Positions 1 to 6,425 of a DNA stretch of 7,921 nt are shown piece after piece. The translations under genes were made by a program, and so were the position numbers. Every line of letters begins with the position of its first letter. Within the stretch, counting starts at the first letter, position 1. Below the pieces are notes generated by a model. That model saw only the letters and a list, made by a program, of their open reading frames with translations, did no database searches and was not told where the DNA came from. Origin of the DNA: Bacillota bacterium (lineage in GTDB: Bacteria; Bacillota; Clostridia; Peptostreptococcales; Anaerovoracaceae); assembly GCA_016287035.1 (NCBI GenBank), contig JAEEVI010000083.1, positions 1-7,921 of the forward strand, given 5' to 3'.

Positions 1-4
1 AATA

Positions 5-25
5 GGTCCCGGACGACGCGGGACC
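5..25. repeat. Short inverted repeat (7-bp stem, 7-base loop)
   Basis: GGTCCCG at 5-11 and CGGGACC at 19-25 are exact reverse complements around a seven-base loop, eleven bases from the larger hairpin. No run of T follows inside the window on either strand, so I do not call it a terminator. It may be part of a tandem terminator or of a leader for whatever lies past the left edge. Confidence 0.4.
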
Positions 26-36
26 CACATAGAAGT

Positions 37-69
37 AAACGGCCGCCGCGCGAAGCGCGGCGGCCGTTT
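37..69. terminator. Perfect 15-bp GC-rich hairpin, probable (bidirectional) intrinsic terminator
   Basis: Arms at 37-51 and 55-69 are exactly complementary around a GAA triloop. On the plus strand the stem runs into five T residues (67-71), a canonical intrinsic terminator for a gene entering from the left edge. On the minus strand it lies about 45 bases past the stop of the last operon gene, followed by the weaker T-rich run TTTACTTCT. It could therefore end the operon and also a convergent neighbour. The U-tract asymmetry favours plus-strand termination. Confidence 0.75.
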
Positions 70-115
70 TTCGTCTGTTATTCGCGCGGCCGGTGCCGCT
101 CGATATATAATGCAA

Positions 116-649
116 CTATTTTACGACGCCCATGCCGTAGCGGTCGAGATCCGGCATTATCGACGCGTAGAACGGTTCCGGATCCTCGTCCTCCGGCCAT
201 TCAGCCTCAGCCTCCAGCCGGAAGTCGTTCCTCGTGAGCGCGATCGCGACCGGAGCGAACGGCGCAGGCGCTGCGGCCGGTGCGTTTCCGGCGCGCCGCG
301 CGGCGACGCATTTGTTGTAGAAGTCGACGCAGTCGCGCGCGTCTTCGCACGCGAAGCCGACGCTCCCCGCGAACTCCATGAGAGCGTCGGGCGCGCCGGG
401 CCCCTCGCACGTCACCTTGAGGCTCTTTCCCAGCATCCTGCAGCGGAGCCTGATCTCCTGTTCGCGCGCGTCGAACGCGGCGGCCCTCAGCCTTATCTCC
501 TCGTAGGAATCCGCGAGCACCACCATCTCGGCGCGCGAAGCGTCCGCGCTGTCCCCGGCCGCCCCGGCCGCGGGCCACGTTACGCTCCGCAGATCCACGC
601 CCTTCTCGCTCGGCGCTCTGTCTATCTTTTTAGCTATCGTAAATCTCAT
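116..649 (-). CDS. Uncharacterised 177-residue protein, last gene of the operon
   Basis: I do not recognise this protein. The reading frame opens further upstream, but the ATG at 649 (MRFTIAKKIDRAPSEKG) is chosen because it lies 5 bases past the capA stop; earlier starts would overlap capA heavily and give an Arg-rich, shadow-like N terminus. There is no clear Shine-Dalgarno, so coupling to capA translation is likely. Visible parts: a basic N terminus, a charged and probably helical middle (about 41-75, DSYEEIRLRAAAFDAREQE), a cysteine-containing segment with C70, C81, C101, C107 and C114, an Ala/Pro-rich linker (120-134), and an acidic C terminus (EAEAEWPEDEDPEPFYASI, 146-164). No signal peptide or membrane helix is seen, so a cytosolic product is expected. 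The cysteines have no regular C-x-x-C spacing. That it is a real gene rests on same-strand tight spacing and a plausible amino-acid make-up; homology is untested. Confidence 0.7.
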   Translation of the reverse strand: MRFTIAKKIDRAPSEKGVDLRSVTWPAAGAAGDSADASRAEMVVLADSYEEIRLRAAAFDAREQEIRLRCRMLGKSLKVTCEGPGAPDALMEFAGSVGFACEDARDCVDFYNKCVAARRAGNAPAAAPAPFAPVAIALTRNDFRLEAEAEWPEDEDPEPFYASIMPDLDRYGMGVVK

Positions 650-654
650 TTCGT

Positions 655-1941
655 CTATTTTCTTATGAAATCCTCGCCGACGAGCTCCGTCACGTCCGCG
701 AGCGCCTGCCTGGCGCGGTCGAGATGGCCGGAAGCCAGAAGGTCCGGGTTGTTTTCGAGATCGGAGTCGAGCGGTATTATCGCGTAGTCCGTCTTTCCGT
801 TCTTGTTGTAGCGCTCGACCCACGTGGGCACGCAGCTCGCGGAAAATTCGCCGATCTTCTTCGCGCCCGTTTCAGGGTCCTCCGTCACGGTAAAATCGAT
901 AAAGCCGATCATCCCCTGCTCGGTGTAGCGGTTCTTGAGCGTCTCGTACCTCTGGTTGGAGATGAAGTTGCCGATCGAATAGAACACAGGCACCTTCCGC
1001 TCGCCGTCTCCGCCCTCGGCCGTAAGGATCTCTATGCCCTGCAGCACGTGGGGATGGCTCGCGAACACGACGTCCGCGCCCATATCGGCGAGCTTCTGCG
1101 CGATCTTCTTCTGATAGCTGTTCGGCGTGCGCTGATACTCCTCGCCCCAGTGCATGTACGCGATGACTATGTCGGCGCCCGCCTCGCGGCAGAGCTTCAT
1201 CTGCTCGCCTATCGCATCGATGTCGGCGTCCATATAGCCGCTGTCGTAGCGGAACGAATTGATGTAGTCCGGGGCCTCCGAGTTCATGTAGGCGCCGTTG
1301 ATCGTCCGCTTTCCGCTGGACATCGACGTCTCGTAGGTGTACGCGACGACGCCGGCCTTAAGGCCGTTCTCCATCGTATATACGACGTATCTGTCCTCGG
1401 AGGTGTCGGCTCTGCAGCCCGCGACGGGCATGCCGTTTTCGCGCAGTATCTCTACCGTGCGCTTCGCGCCCGACAGTCCCGAATCGAGCATATGGTTGTT
1501 CGCGAATATCGCGACGTCCACTCCGGCCGCCGCCGTGTCGCGCGCGATATCGTCGGGAGAGCGGAAGGCCGGATATCCCGTATATTTGCCGTCTCCCGGG
1601 AACGTGCACTCGAAGTTGGCCATCGCGAGATCCGCGCCCTTGAAATACCTTTCGACGTAGACGTAGTCGCCGTAAAAATCGAACGTCCCGTCGGATCCCT
1701 GCGCGGAATTGACCTGCGACATGTGCGCCATTATGTCTCCGGCGCAGCAGATCGACACGTCGTAGACTTTCGGCTCCGGCTTGGGCTCGGGCTTGGCGGC
1801 GATCACCGCCGGAGCGCTGCTTTTCGCGGGGGCCGCGGGCTCCTGAGCCTTCGGCGCCGCTTTCCTGCCGCATCCGCATACGCTTAAAAACATGGCCGCA
1901 GCGAGGGCTACGGCCAGGATGTTCCGAAAACTTCTTCTCAT
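655..1941 (-). CDS. CapA-family metallophosphatase-like lipoprotein
   Basis: A 428-residue surface lipoprotein of the CapA (PGA_cap) family, whose fold resembles calcineurin-type metallophosphatases. The signal peptide spans about 1-23 with lipobox V-C-G-C (C24 lipidated), followed by an Ala/Pro/Lys-rich tether with PEPKPEPK (51-58). The family motifs are all present: CAGDIMAH (66-73), ADLAMANFECTF (103-114), DVAIFANNHMLDSG (142-155), IAYMHWGEEY (260-269), ADVVFASHPHVLQG (289-302) and VFYSIGNFISNQ (319-330). The Asp, Asn, His and Glu residues in these motifs are those expected to bind metals. Family members include the poly-gamma-glutamate capsule protein CapA, but no CapB or CapC is here, so capsule synthesis should not be assumed; a cell-envelope hydrolase role is an open alternative. 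The ATG at 1941 lies 3 bases past the nfu stop codon with only a weak AGGA nearby, which suggests translational coupling. A C-terminal extension of roughly 80 residues past the GNF motif has no motif I recognise. Confidence 0.92.
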   Translation of the reverse strand: MRRSFRNILAVALAAAMFLSVCGCGRKAAPKAQEPAAPAKSSAPAVIAAKPEPKPEPKVYDVSICCAGDIMAHMSQVNSAQGSDGTFDFYGDYVYVERYFKGADLAMANFECTFPGDGKYTGYPAFRSPDDIARDTAAAGVDVAIFANNHMLDSGLSGAKRTVEILRENGMPVAGCRADTSEDRYVVYTMENGLKAGVVAYTYETSMSSGKRTINGAYMNSEAPDYINSFRYDSGYMDADIDAIGEQMKLCREAGADIVIAYMHWGEEYQRTPNSYQKKIAQKLADMGADVVFASHPHVLQGIEILTAEGGDGERKVPVFYSIGNFISNQRYETLKNRYTEQGMIGFIDFTVTEDPETGAKKIGEFSASCVPTWVERYNKNGKTDYAIIPLDSDLENNPDLLASGHLDRARQALADVTELVGEDFIRK

Positions 1942-1944
1942 TTC

Positions 1945-2172
1945 CTACTGTACAGCTTCCACGCTCGCGACAGCGTCGCCGAGCATCTCCTTGAGGATGG
2001 CCTCGATGCCGTTCTTGATCGTCGCCTGAGCGTGCGGGCAGCCCGCGCAGTGTCCCTGAAGACGCACGTTGACCACCTTGTCAGCGGTGTACTCCACGAA
2101 CTCCACGTCGCCGCCGTCTCTCTGAAGGAACGGACGGATATCTTCCAGCGCTTCTCTGATCTTCTCTTCCAT
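1945..2172 (-). CDS. NifU C-terminal-type (Nfu) Fe-S cluster protein
   Basis: A compact 75-residue cytosolic protein consisting only of the NifU C-terminal domain. It shows IRPFLQRDGGDVEFVEY (12-28), then VRLQGHCAGCPHAQATIKN (36-54) with the cluster-binding C-x-x-C pair C42/C45, then the helix GIEAILKEML. In this family the two cysteines from two subunits hold a [4Fe-4S] cluster for delivery to target enzymes. The ATG at 2172 is chosen because a clear AGGAG lies at 2181-2185, eight bases upstream; the in-frame ATG at 2196 would put the ribosome-binding site inside the gene. It begins 11 bases after the stop of the binding-protein gene and its own stop is 2 bases from capA. Together with the SufB fragment at the other end of the window it links this block to Fe-S assembly. 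Short stand-alone Nfu proteins of this size are common in Firmicutes. Confidence 0.95.
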   Translation of the reverse strand: MEEKIREALEDIRPFLQRDGGDVEFVEYTADKVVNVRLQGHCAGCPHAQATIKNGIEAILKEMLGDAVASVEAVQ

Positions 2173-2180
2173 TTTCTTTT

Positions 2181-2185
2181 CTCCT
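2181..2185 (-). promoter_or_regulatory. Shine-Dalgarno AGGAG for the nfu gene
   Basis: The minus strand reads AGGAG eight bases before the ATG at 2172. It overlaps the stop codon of the upstream binding-protein gene (2184-2186), and it excludes the earlier in-frame ATG at 2196 as the main start. Confidence 0.8.
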
Positions 2186-3452
2186 ATTCTCCCCATTTCG
2201 GGGTCGCTGTGAAGGCAGCGTAAGCCGCCCCCGCTTTTATCCTCATTATTACAACATCCTTGATCGGGTCGCCGTCCGCGCTCAGCGTTATCTTGCCCGT
2301 GGCGCCCTCCAGCTCAAAGATCTTTGACATGACAGTCGCTATAAGCTTTCCGTCGGACGGATCCTTCGCCGTCTTTATCGCGTTGACGGCCACCAGATAC
2401 GCGTCGTACCCGAGAGCCACCGATTCCGCGGGGACCTCGTCACCGTACCGCCTCGCGTATTCGCGCAGGAAGATCTCAGTCTCCGGCGACAGCTCCGCCT
2501 CGGCGTCGAAGAACGAGACGTAGGCCGCGTTGTTCAGATGGCCGAGATCCTTTCTCCCGGCAGTCTTTGCCTGATCTATGATCGACTCCCAGCTGCTGCT
2601 CCCTATCCAGTTGAAGTAGTAGCCCGAGTGATACGCGTCGTATATGACCTGCTCGCCCAGCTCGGCAGACGACGGAAAGAACACGTAGTCCGATCCGAAG
2701 CTCTTTATCTTGTCGAGATACGGCGTAAAGTCCGTCGTCCCTTCGGGATACTCGATGAGTCTTACGTTGTTGAGCGTCCCGGTGACGGTCTCTATCTTTG
2801 CGCGGAACCTGTCGATCATGGCCGACGAGTAATCGTCACCGGCCTGAGCCAGCACTGCCGCGCTCGTCTTCTGCATGTACTCGAGCACGTACTTGGCCGC
2901 GCTGTTTCCCTGGAAGGCGTCGACCACGCAGACCCTGAAGTAGTAATCGCTCGTCGAGGTGACGAGAGGATTCGTGTTCGTGCAGGCCACCGCCGGCAGC
3001 TCCGCTTCCTCGAAGATATCCTGGGCGGCCATGCTGAGAACGTTCCTGTAGCTTCCTATGACTACGGACACGCCCTCCTGCGTGAGCTGCAGCGCCGCCG
3101 CCGTAGCGAGCGCCGCGTCCGACTGGTTGTCGGCGTAGACGAGCTCGACGGGACGTCCGAGGACCCTTCCGTACAGCTCGTGCGCCAGCTCTATTCCGCG
3201 GATCTCCGAGGCTGCCGCCTCGGCGTCGCTACCGGTGAGAGGTTCGAAAACGCCTATCTTTATCGGATCTCCCGGCTGTTCCGGCACAGGCTGTTCGGCC
3301 TGCTGCGTCCCGCCGCGCTGATCCATCGCGGCTTTGAAGTTGTCGAAGGTTGCGCATCCGCAGAGCGAAAGGCACAGCGCCAAAGCCAGGCACAGCGCCC
3401 TCGTCGCGCGGGATGCTCTTTTCCTGTCGTCCATACCAAAGGATTTTATCAT
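2184..3452 (-). CDS. Branched-chain amino acid-type (LivJ-like) ABC substrate-binding lipoprotein
   Basis: A 422-residue extracellular receptor of the type I periplasmic-binding fold (Leu/Ile/Val-binding, Peripla_BP_6 type). A basic N terminus, a hydrophobic stretch (19-31) and lipobox L-C-G-C with C33 as lipidated residue mark it as a lipoprotein; a polar linker rich in Gln, Pro and Glu (about 45-63) follows. The mature domain begins IKIGVFEPLTGSDAEAA (64-80) and shows VELVYADNQSDAALA (102-116), VSVVIGSYRN (128-137), ACTNTNPLVTSTSDYYFRV (156-174), the domain-crossing DAFQGNSAAKY, and ALGYDAYLVAVNAI (346-359). The start is placed at the ATG at 3452 because AGGCGG at 3460-3465 lies seven bases upstream; the in-frame GTG at 3488 and ATG at 3434 lack such a site. 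No LIV permease or ATPase is in the window, so its partner transporter is unknown. It could serve a distant transporter or act as a sensing receptor. The ligand cannot be named; amino acids, amides or other small metabolites are all possible. Confidence 0.88.
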   Translation of the reverse strand: MIKSFGMDDRKRASRATRALCLALALCLSLCGCATFDNFKAAMDQRGGTQQAEQPVPEQPGDPIKIGVFEPLTGSDAEAAASEIRGIELAHELYGRVLGRPVELVYADNQSDAALATAAALQLTQEGVSVVIGSYRNVLSMAAQDIFEEAELPAVACTNTNPLVTSTSDYYFRVCVVDAFQGNSAAKYVLEYMQKTSAAVLAQAGDDYSSAMIDRFRAKIETVTGTLNNVRLIEYPEGTTDFTPYLDKIKSFGSDYVFFPSSAELGEQVIYDAYHSGYYFNWIGSSSWESIIDQAKTAGRKDLGHLNNAAYVSFFDAEAELSPETEIFLREYARRYGDEVPAESVALGYDAYLVAVNAIKTAKDPSDGKLIATVMSKIFELEGATGKITLSADGDPIKDVVIMRIKAGAAYAAFTATPKWGE

Positions 3453-3459
3453 GCGCGCA

Positions 3460-3465
3460 CCGCCT
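3460..3465 (-). promoter_or_regulatory. Shine-Dalgarno-like AGGCGG for the LivJ-like lipoprotein gene
   Basis: The minus strand reads AAAGGCGGT just before the ATG at 3452, with AGGCGG seven bases away. It supports 3452 over the GTG at 3488 or the ATG at 3434. One mismatch to the ideal core makes it moderate evidence. Confidence 0.6.
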
Positions 3466-3496
3466 TTGCAAGCCGCGGCCGGCCGCACGCTGAGCG

Positions 3497-5512
3497 TTAC
3501 TGTATCTTGAGAGCCTCCCAGAGGCTGTTCATCAGGTCCATCGTGGCGCTGTCCTGATTGCGGAACGAATTCGCGTTATACAGCTCCGTAAAGTCGTCGA
3601 TCTCGGGGTAGAGCGCCTCCATGGCTTCCTCGCCCATGTAGTCCGCGTACTCCTCGCTCTCCTGCACCAGCACGTTCGGGCTCGAATACGAGATGTATTC
3701 GGCGTTCTGGACGGCCACGTCCTCCTCCAGCAGGAAGTTGATGAATATCTCCGCGAGCTCCTTGTTCTGGCAGCAGCTGGGGATGCACATCGAATCCATG
3801 AAATAGCACGTCGGGTCCGGATAGTAGAGCTGAAGGTCGACGTCCTCGGAAGCGGCGTCGCTCATGAGGAAGTAGTCGCCGCCGTAGTAGCAGGCGATCG
3901 CGGCCTCGCCGCTCTCCATGAGATTGAACACCTCGTCCATCACGTACGCCTTGACGAGCGGGCGCTGCCTCAGCAGCTCCTCGAGCGCCCTGTTCCATTC
4001 ATCCGGATCGGTCGTGTTCGCGTCGATCCCGAGCTTGTACATGGCCGTTCCGAACGCGTCGCGCGGATTGTTGTACTGCAGGATCTTGCCGGCGTACTTC
4101 GGATTCCACAGCAGGTCCCAGCCCTGCGCGTCCTCCTCGTCCACTACGTTCGCGTCGTATATTATCGCGTTGATATTGTAGATGTACGGAACGCTGTACC
4201 GCGCCTCGGGATCGAAGTACAGATACCTGTACTCCTCGCCTATGTTCTCGTAGTTCGGGATGTTGCCGAAGTCGATCTCCAGCAGCATGTCCTCCTCGAT
4301 GAGCCTCGCGATCATGTAGTCGGAGGGCACGATGACGTCGTAGCTGACGGCGCCGCTCTTTAGCTTGGCGTACATGTCCTCGTTCGTCGCGTACGTCGTG
4401 TAGTTGACGTTGACCCTGCGGCCGTAATTGTCGTAATACCAGTCCTCGAACTCCGAGACGACGTCCATGAATTCCTCGGAGCCGTCGGCTATATACTCGC
4501 CCCAGTTGTATACGTTGAGCGTCTGCATATCGCTGTCGATCAGCGCGGGCGGAACTATTATCAGCAGCAGGCATACAGCGATGAGGCACGCCACGACAGC
4601 GAGCTTTCCCCTGTCGCTGAGCTTCCTGGAGCGCCCCTTCGCCGGAGAAGCGACGGTCTCCGCGTCCGTCAGCATATCGGCCGTGCTCGACATCGGCAGC
4701 CTCGCCTTTCTGCGCTCGCGCGCCTGCGCGCGCTGGTCGTCGCTCATGACGTTGTTTATTATGAGCAGCGCCATTATCGTGAAGAAGATTATGGTCGCAA
4801 GAGCGTACATCTTCGGCGTGACCGTCTTCTTCGTCATGCTGTATATGCGTATCGGCAGCGTCTCGAATCCGTTGCCGGCCGTGAAGTAGCTTATCACGAA
4901 GTCGTCGACCGACAGCGTGAAGCTCATTATCAGGCCCGTGAGCACTCCCGGCATTATCTCGGGGAACACGACCTTGAAGAACGCCCTCACAGGCGTGCAC
5001 CCGAGGTCCATCGCCGCCTCCGGCAGCGCCCTGTCCATCTGGGACAGCCTCGGAAGCACCTGCAGTATCACGTACGGCAGGCAGAACGTTATGTGAGCGA
5101 TCAGCATCGTCGCGAAATTGAGAGACGAGGTGCTGCCGATGAGCCTTCCGGTGAACACGAACATGAGCATCAGCGAGATGCCGGTTATTATGTCCGGGTT
5201 CGTCATCGGGATGTTCGTGACCGTGTCGTATACCGTTAAAGCCGTGCGGCTGCGCAGCTTGTCGATGCCCACGGCCGCGCCGGTGCCCATGACGGTCGCT
5301 ATGAACGCCGAGGACAGCGCCAGCACGAGCGTGTTGCGCAGCGATATGAGCGTGTTGCTGTCGCGCAGCAGCTCCCTGTACCAGTGCAGCGAGAAGCCGG
5401 ACATAACGGAAAGGCTGTTGGCGCCGTTGAAGGAGAACACCAGAAGGACCGCTATCGGCGCGAACAGGAAGATCATTATGATCGCGGTGTAAATGCGGGA
5501 AAGGTGCTTCAT
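3497..5512 (-). CDS. potCD: PotC permease fused to PotD polyamine-binding domain
   Basis: One 671-residue protein holds two subunits that are separate in E. coli. Residues 1-256 are PotC: six membrane helices (about 7-29, 61-83, 105-125, 132-153, 188-210, 235-256) with the coupling loop EAAMDLGCTPVRAFFKVVF (165-183). Residues 257-301 form a charged, presumably cytoplasmic linker (ARERRKAR early in it). Residues 302-324 are an added hydrophobic helix (KLAVVACLIAVCLLLIIV). Residues 331-671 are a PotD-like receptor: LNVYNWGEYI, TYATNEDMYAKLKSG, YDVIVPSDYM, YSVPYIYNINAI, GWDLLWNPKYAGKI, YFMDSMCIP, INFLLEEDVA and YISYSSPN. With six PotC helices ending inside, the seventh helix would put PotD outside, anchored to its own permease instead of being a free lipoprotein. 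The ATG at 5512 follows the potB stop directly; GGAGG at 5523-5527 is the likely Shine-Dalgarno. The reading frame is continuous across the junction, so this is a true fusion. Polyamine specificity is inferred from family. Confidence 0.95.
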   Translation of the reverse strand: MKHLSRIYTAIIMIFLFAPIAVLLVFSFNGANSLSVMSGFSLHWYRELLRDSNTLISLRNTLVLALSSAFIATVMGTGAAVGIDKLRSRTALTVYDTVTNIPMTNPDIITGISLMLMFVFTGRLIGSTSSLNFATMLIAHITFCLPYVILQVLPRLSQMDRALPEAAMDLGCTPVRAFFKVVFPEIMPGVLTGLIMSFTLSVDDFVISYFTAGNGFETLPIRIYSMTKKTVTPKMYALATIIFFTIMALLIINNVMSDDQRAQARERRKARLPMSSTADMLTDAETVASPAKGRSRKLSDRGKLAVVACLIAVCLLLIIVPPALIDSDMQTLNVYNWGEYIADGSEEFMDVVSEFEDWYYDNYGRRVNVNYTTYATNEDMYAKLKSGAVSYDVIVPSDYMIARLIEEDMLLEIDFGNIPNYENIGEEYRYLYFDPEARYSVPYIYNINAIIYDANVVDEEDAQGWDLLWNPKYAGKILQYNNPRDAFGTAMYKLGIDANTTDPDEWNRALEELLRQRPLVKAYVMDEVFNLMESGEAAIACYYGGDYFLMSDAASEDVDLQLYYPDPTCYFMDSMCIPSCCQNKELAEIFINFLLEEDVAVQNAEYISYSSPNVLVQESEEYADYMGEEAMEALYPEIDDFTELYNANSFRNQDSATMDLMNSLWEALKIQ

Positions 5513-6412
5513 CTAAGCCAGCCCTCCCCTCTTTTTATCCGTCAGCCAGCGCATGACGCCCATGCAGATCAGCAGCAGGATCATTAGTATGAACGCGATC
5601 GCCGCCGCGAAATGCAGGTTGTTGGCGGTGTACTGGCCCTCGATCGCGTCGCCGATCAGGAAGAACTTTCCGTCGCCCAGCTTCTGGGATATGTAGAAGG
5701 TCGAGATCGAAGGGATCAGGACCATGGTTATTCCGTTTATGACACCCGGCACGCTCAGCGGCCAGATGACGCGCCTGAGGACGCCCAGCCCGCTGCAGCC
5801 CAGATCCTGAGCGGCCTCGAGCAGCTTTACGTCCATCTTCGCCATGACCGAATACAGCGGAAGGATCATGTACGGCAGATAGTCGTAGACCATGCCTACG
5901 ACGACAGCCGTCTGCGTGCCGATTATATGCACAGGGGAGAGACCGACCGCCGAGAGTAGCCTGTTTATGAGCCCCGTGTCCTGGAGGATAGTTATCCACG
6001 CGTACGTGCGGATCAGGAAGTTCATCCACATCGGGATCATTATGACCGTCATGAGCGTCTTCTGGACGCGGGCGTCGCTCCTCGCCATTATGTACGCGAT
6101 CGGGTAGCCCATCACCAGGCACACGGCGGTCGATATCGCCGCGAGCTTCAGGCTGCGCATGAATATGACGATATACGTGCGTATCTCGCGGACGGAGCCG
6201 TCCTCCGAGGCTGTCTGCGTGGTGGCCGTAAAGAACCGGGATATGTTCTCGAACGTGAAATTGAACGAGGCGTCTGTGAACGCGTAGTACGCCACGAACG
6301 CCAGGGGAACGACGATAAAGAGCGCGGCCCACGCGGTGTAAGGCGCAAGTGCCGTGCGGTCCGCCCGTATGAGGTTTTTCTCCATGGCGTTATCGCCGCG
6401 GGGTCTGCCCAA
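5513..6412 (-). CDS. potB: Spermidine/putrescine ABC importer permease PotB
   Basis: Inner permease subunit of the PotABCD importer, 299 residues with six predicted membrane helices at about 25-47, 83-109, 118-141, 165-190, 220-240 and 267-287. The cytoplasmic coupling loop that docks on PotA is clear: LLEAAQDLGCSGLGVLRRV (197-215), followed by the conserved WPLSVPGV. IPMWMNFLIRTYAW (126-139) is also typical of PotB. The preferred start is the TTG at 6412: a perfect AGGAGG lies seven bases upstream at 6420-6425, overlapping the potA stop. An in-frame ATG at 6385 (giving MEKNLIRADRT, 290 residues) has no convincing Shine-Dalgarno, but the protein from there would still be complete. The stop TAG at 5513-5515 abuts the ATG of the next gene, implying translational coupling and balanced permease production. 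The loop between helices 1 and 2 (about 48-82) is rather long and polar. Confidence 0.94.
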   Translation of the reverse strand: MGRPRGDNAMEKNLIRADRTALAPYTAWAALFIVVPLAFVAYYAFTDASFNFTFENISRFFTATTQTASEDGSVREIRTYIVIFMRSLKLAAISTAVCLVMGYPIAYIMARSDARVQKTLMTVIMIPMWMNFLIRTYAWITILQDTGLINRLLSAVGLSPVHIIGTQTAVVVGMVYDYLPYMILPLYSVMAKMDVKLLEAAQDLGCSGLGVLRRVIWPLSVPGVINGITMVLIPSISTFYISQKLGDGKFFLIGDAIEGQYTANNLHFAAAIAFILMILLLICMGVMRWLTDKKRGGLA

Positions 6413-6419
6413 TACAGCT

Positions 6420-6425
6420 CCTCCT
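6420..6425 (-). promoter_or_regulatory. Shine-Dalgarno AGGAGG for potB, overlapping the potA stop
   Basis: The minus strand reads AGGAGG seven bases before the TTG at 6412. Its 5' bases are shared with the TAG stop of potA (6424-6426). The site decides the start of potB: it is ideally placed for the TTG but 34 bases from the alternative ATG at 6385. The overlap suggests ribosomes finishing potA feed potB. Confidence 0.8.

Noticed and set aside
1..31. T-box-like string on the minus strand (GTGGGTCCCGCG followed by CGTCC)
   Set aside because: It matches the T-box core only loosely, with an apparent one-base shift, the AGGG/CCCT pairing is missing, and the large hairpin just upstream leaves no room for a specifier stem.
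110..787. Plus-strand open frame of 225 codons opposite the unknown gene and the end of capA
   Set aside because: Arg-rich low-plausibility protein caused by GC-rich antisense frames; no start site context and no family motif.
724..1887. Plus-strand open frame of 387 codons opposite capA
   Set aside because: Composition is heavy in Arg, Val, His and Leu, typical of an antisense shadow; the minus-strand CapA motifs are unequivocal.
1948..1955. Eight-base palindrome CTGTACAG before capA
   Set aside because: It lies within the end of the nfu coding sequence and is too short to call an operator.
2173..2196. Earlier in-frame ATG for the nfu gene at 2196
   Set aside because: It would place the AGGAG site inside the coding region and overlap the preceding gene; the family domain starts at the 2172 ATG.
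3475..3486. Palindrome GCGGCCGGCCGC between potCD and the LIV-type receptor gene
   Set aside because: Without a loop or T-run it does not look like a terminator, and chance palindromes are common in such GC-rich sequence; an operator role has no support.
3999..5000. Minus-strand open frame of 333 codons overlapping potCD in another frame
   Set aside because: Rich in Arg, His and Gly with no motif; it is an alternate-frame shadow of the clear PotC-PotD frame.
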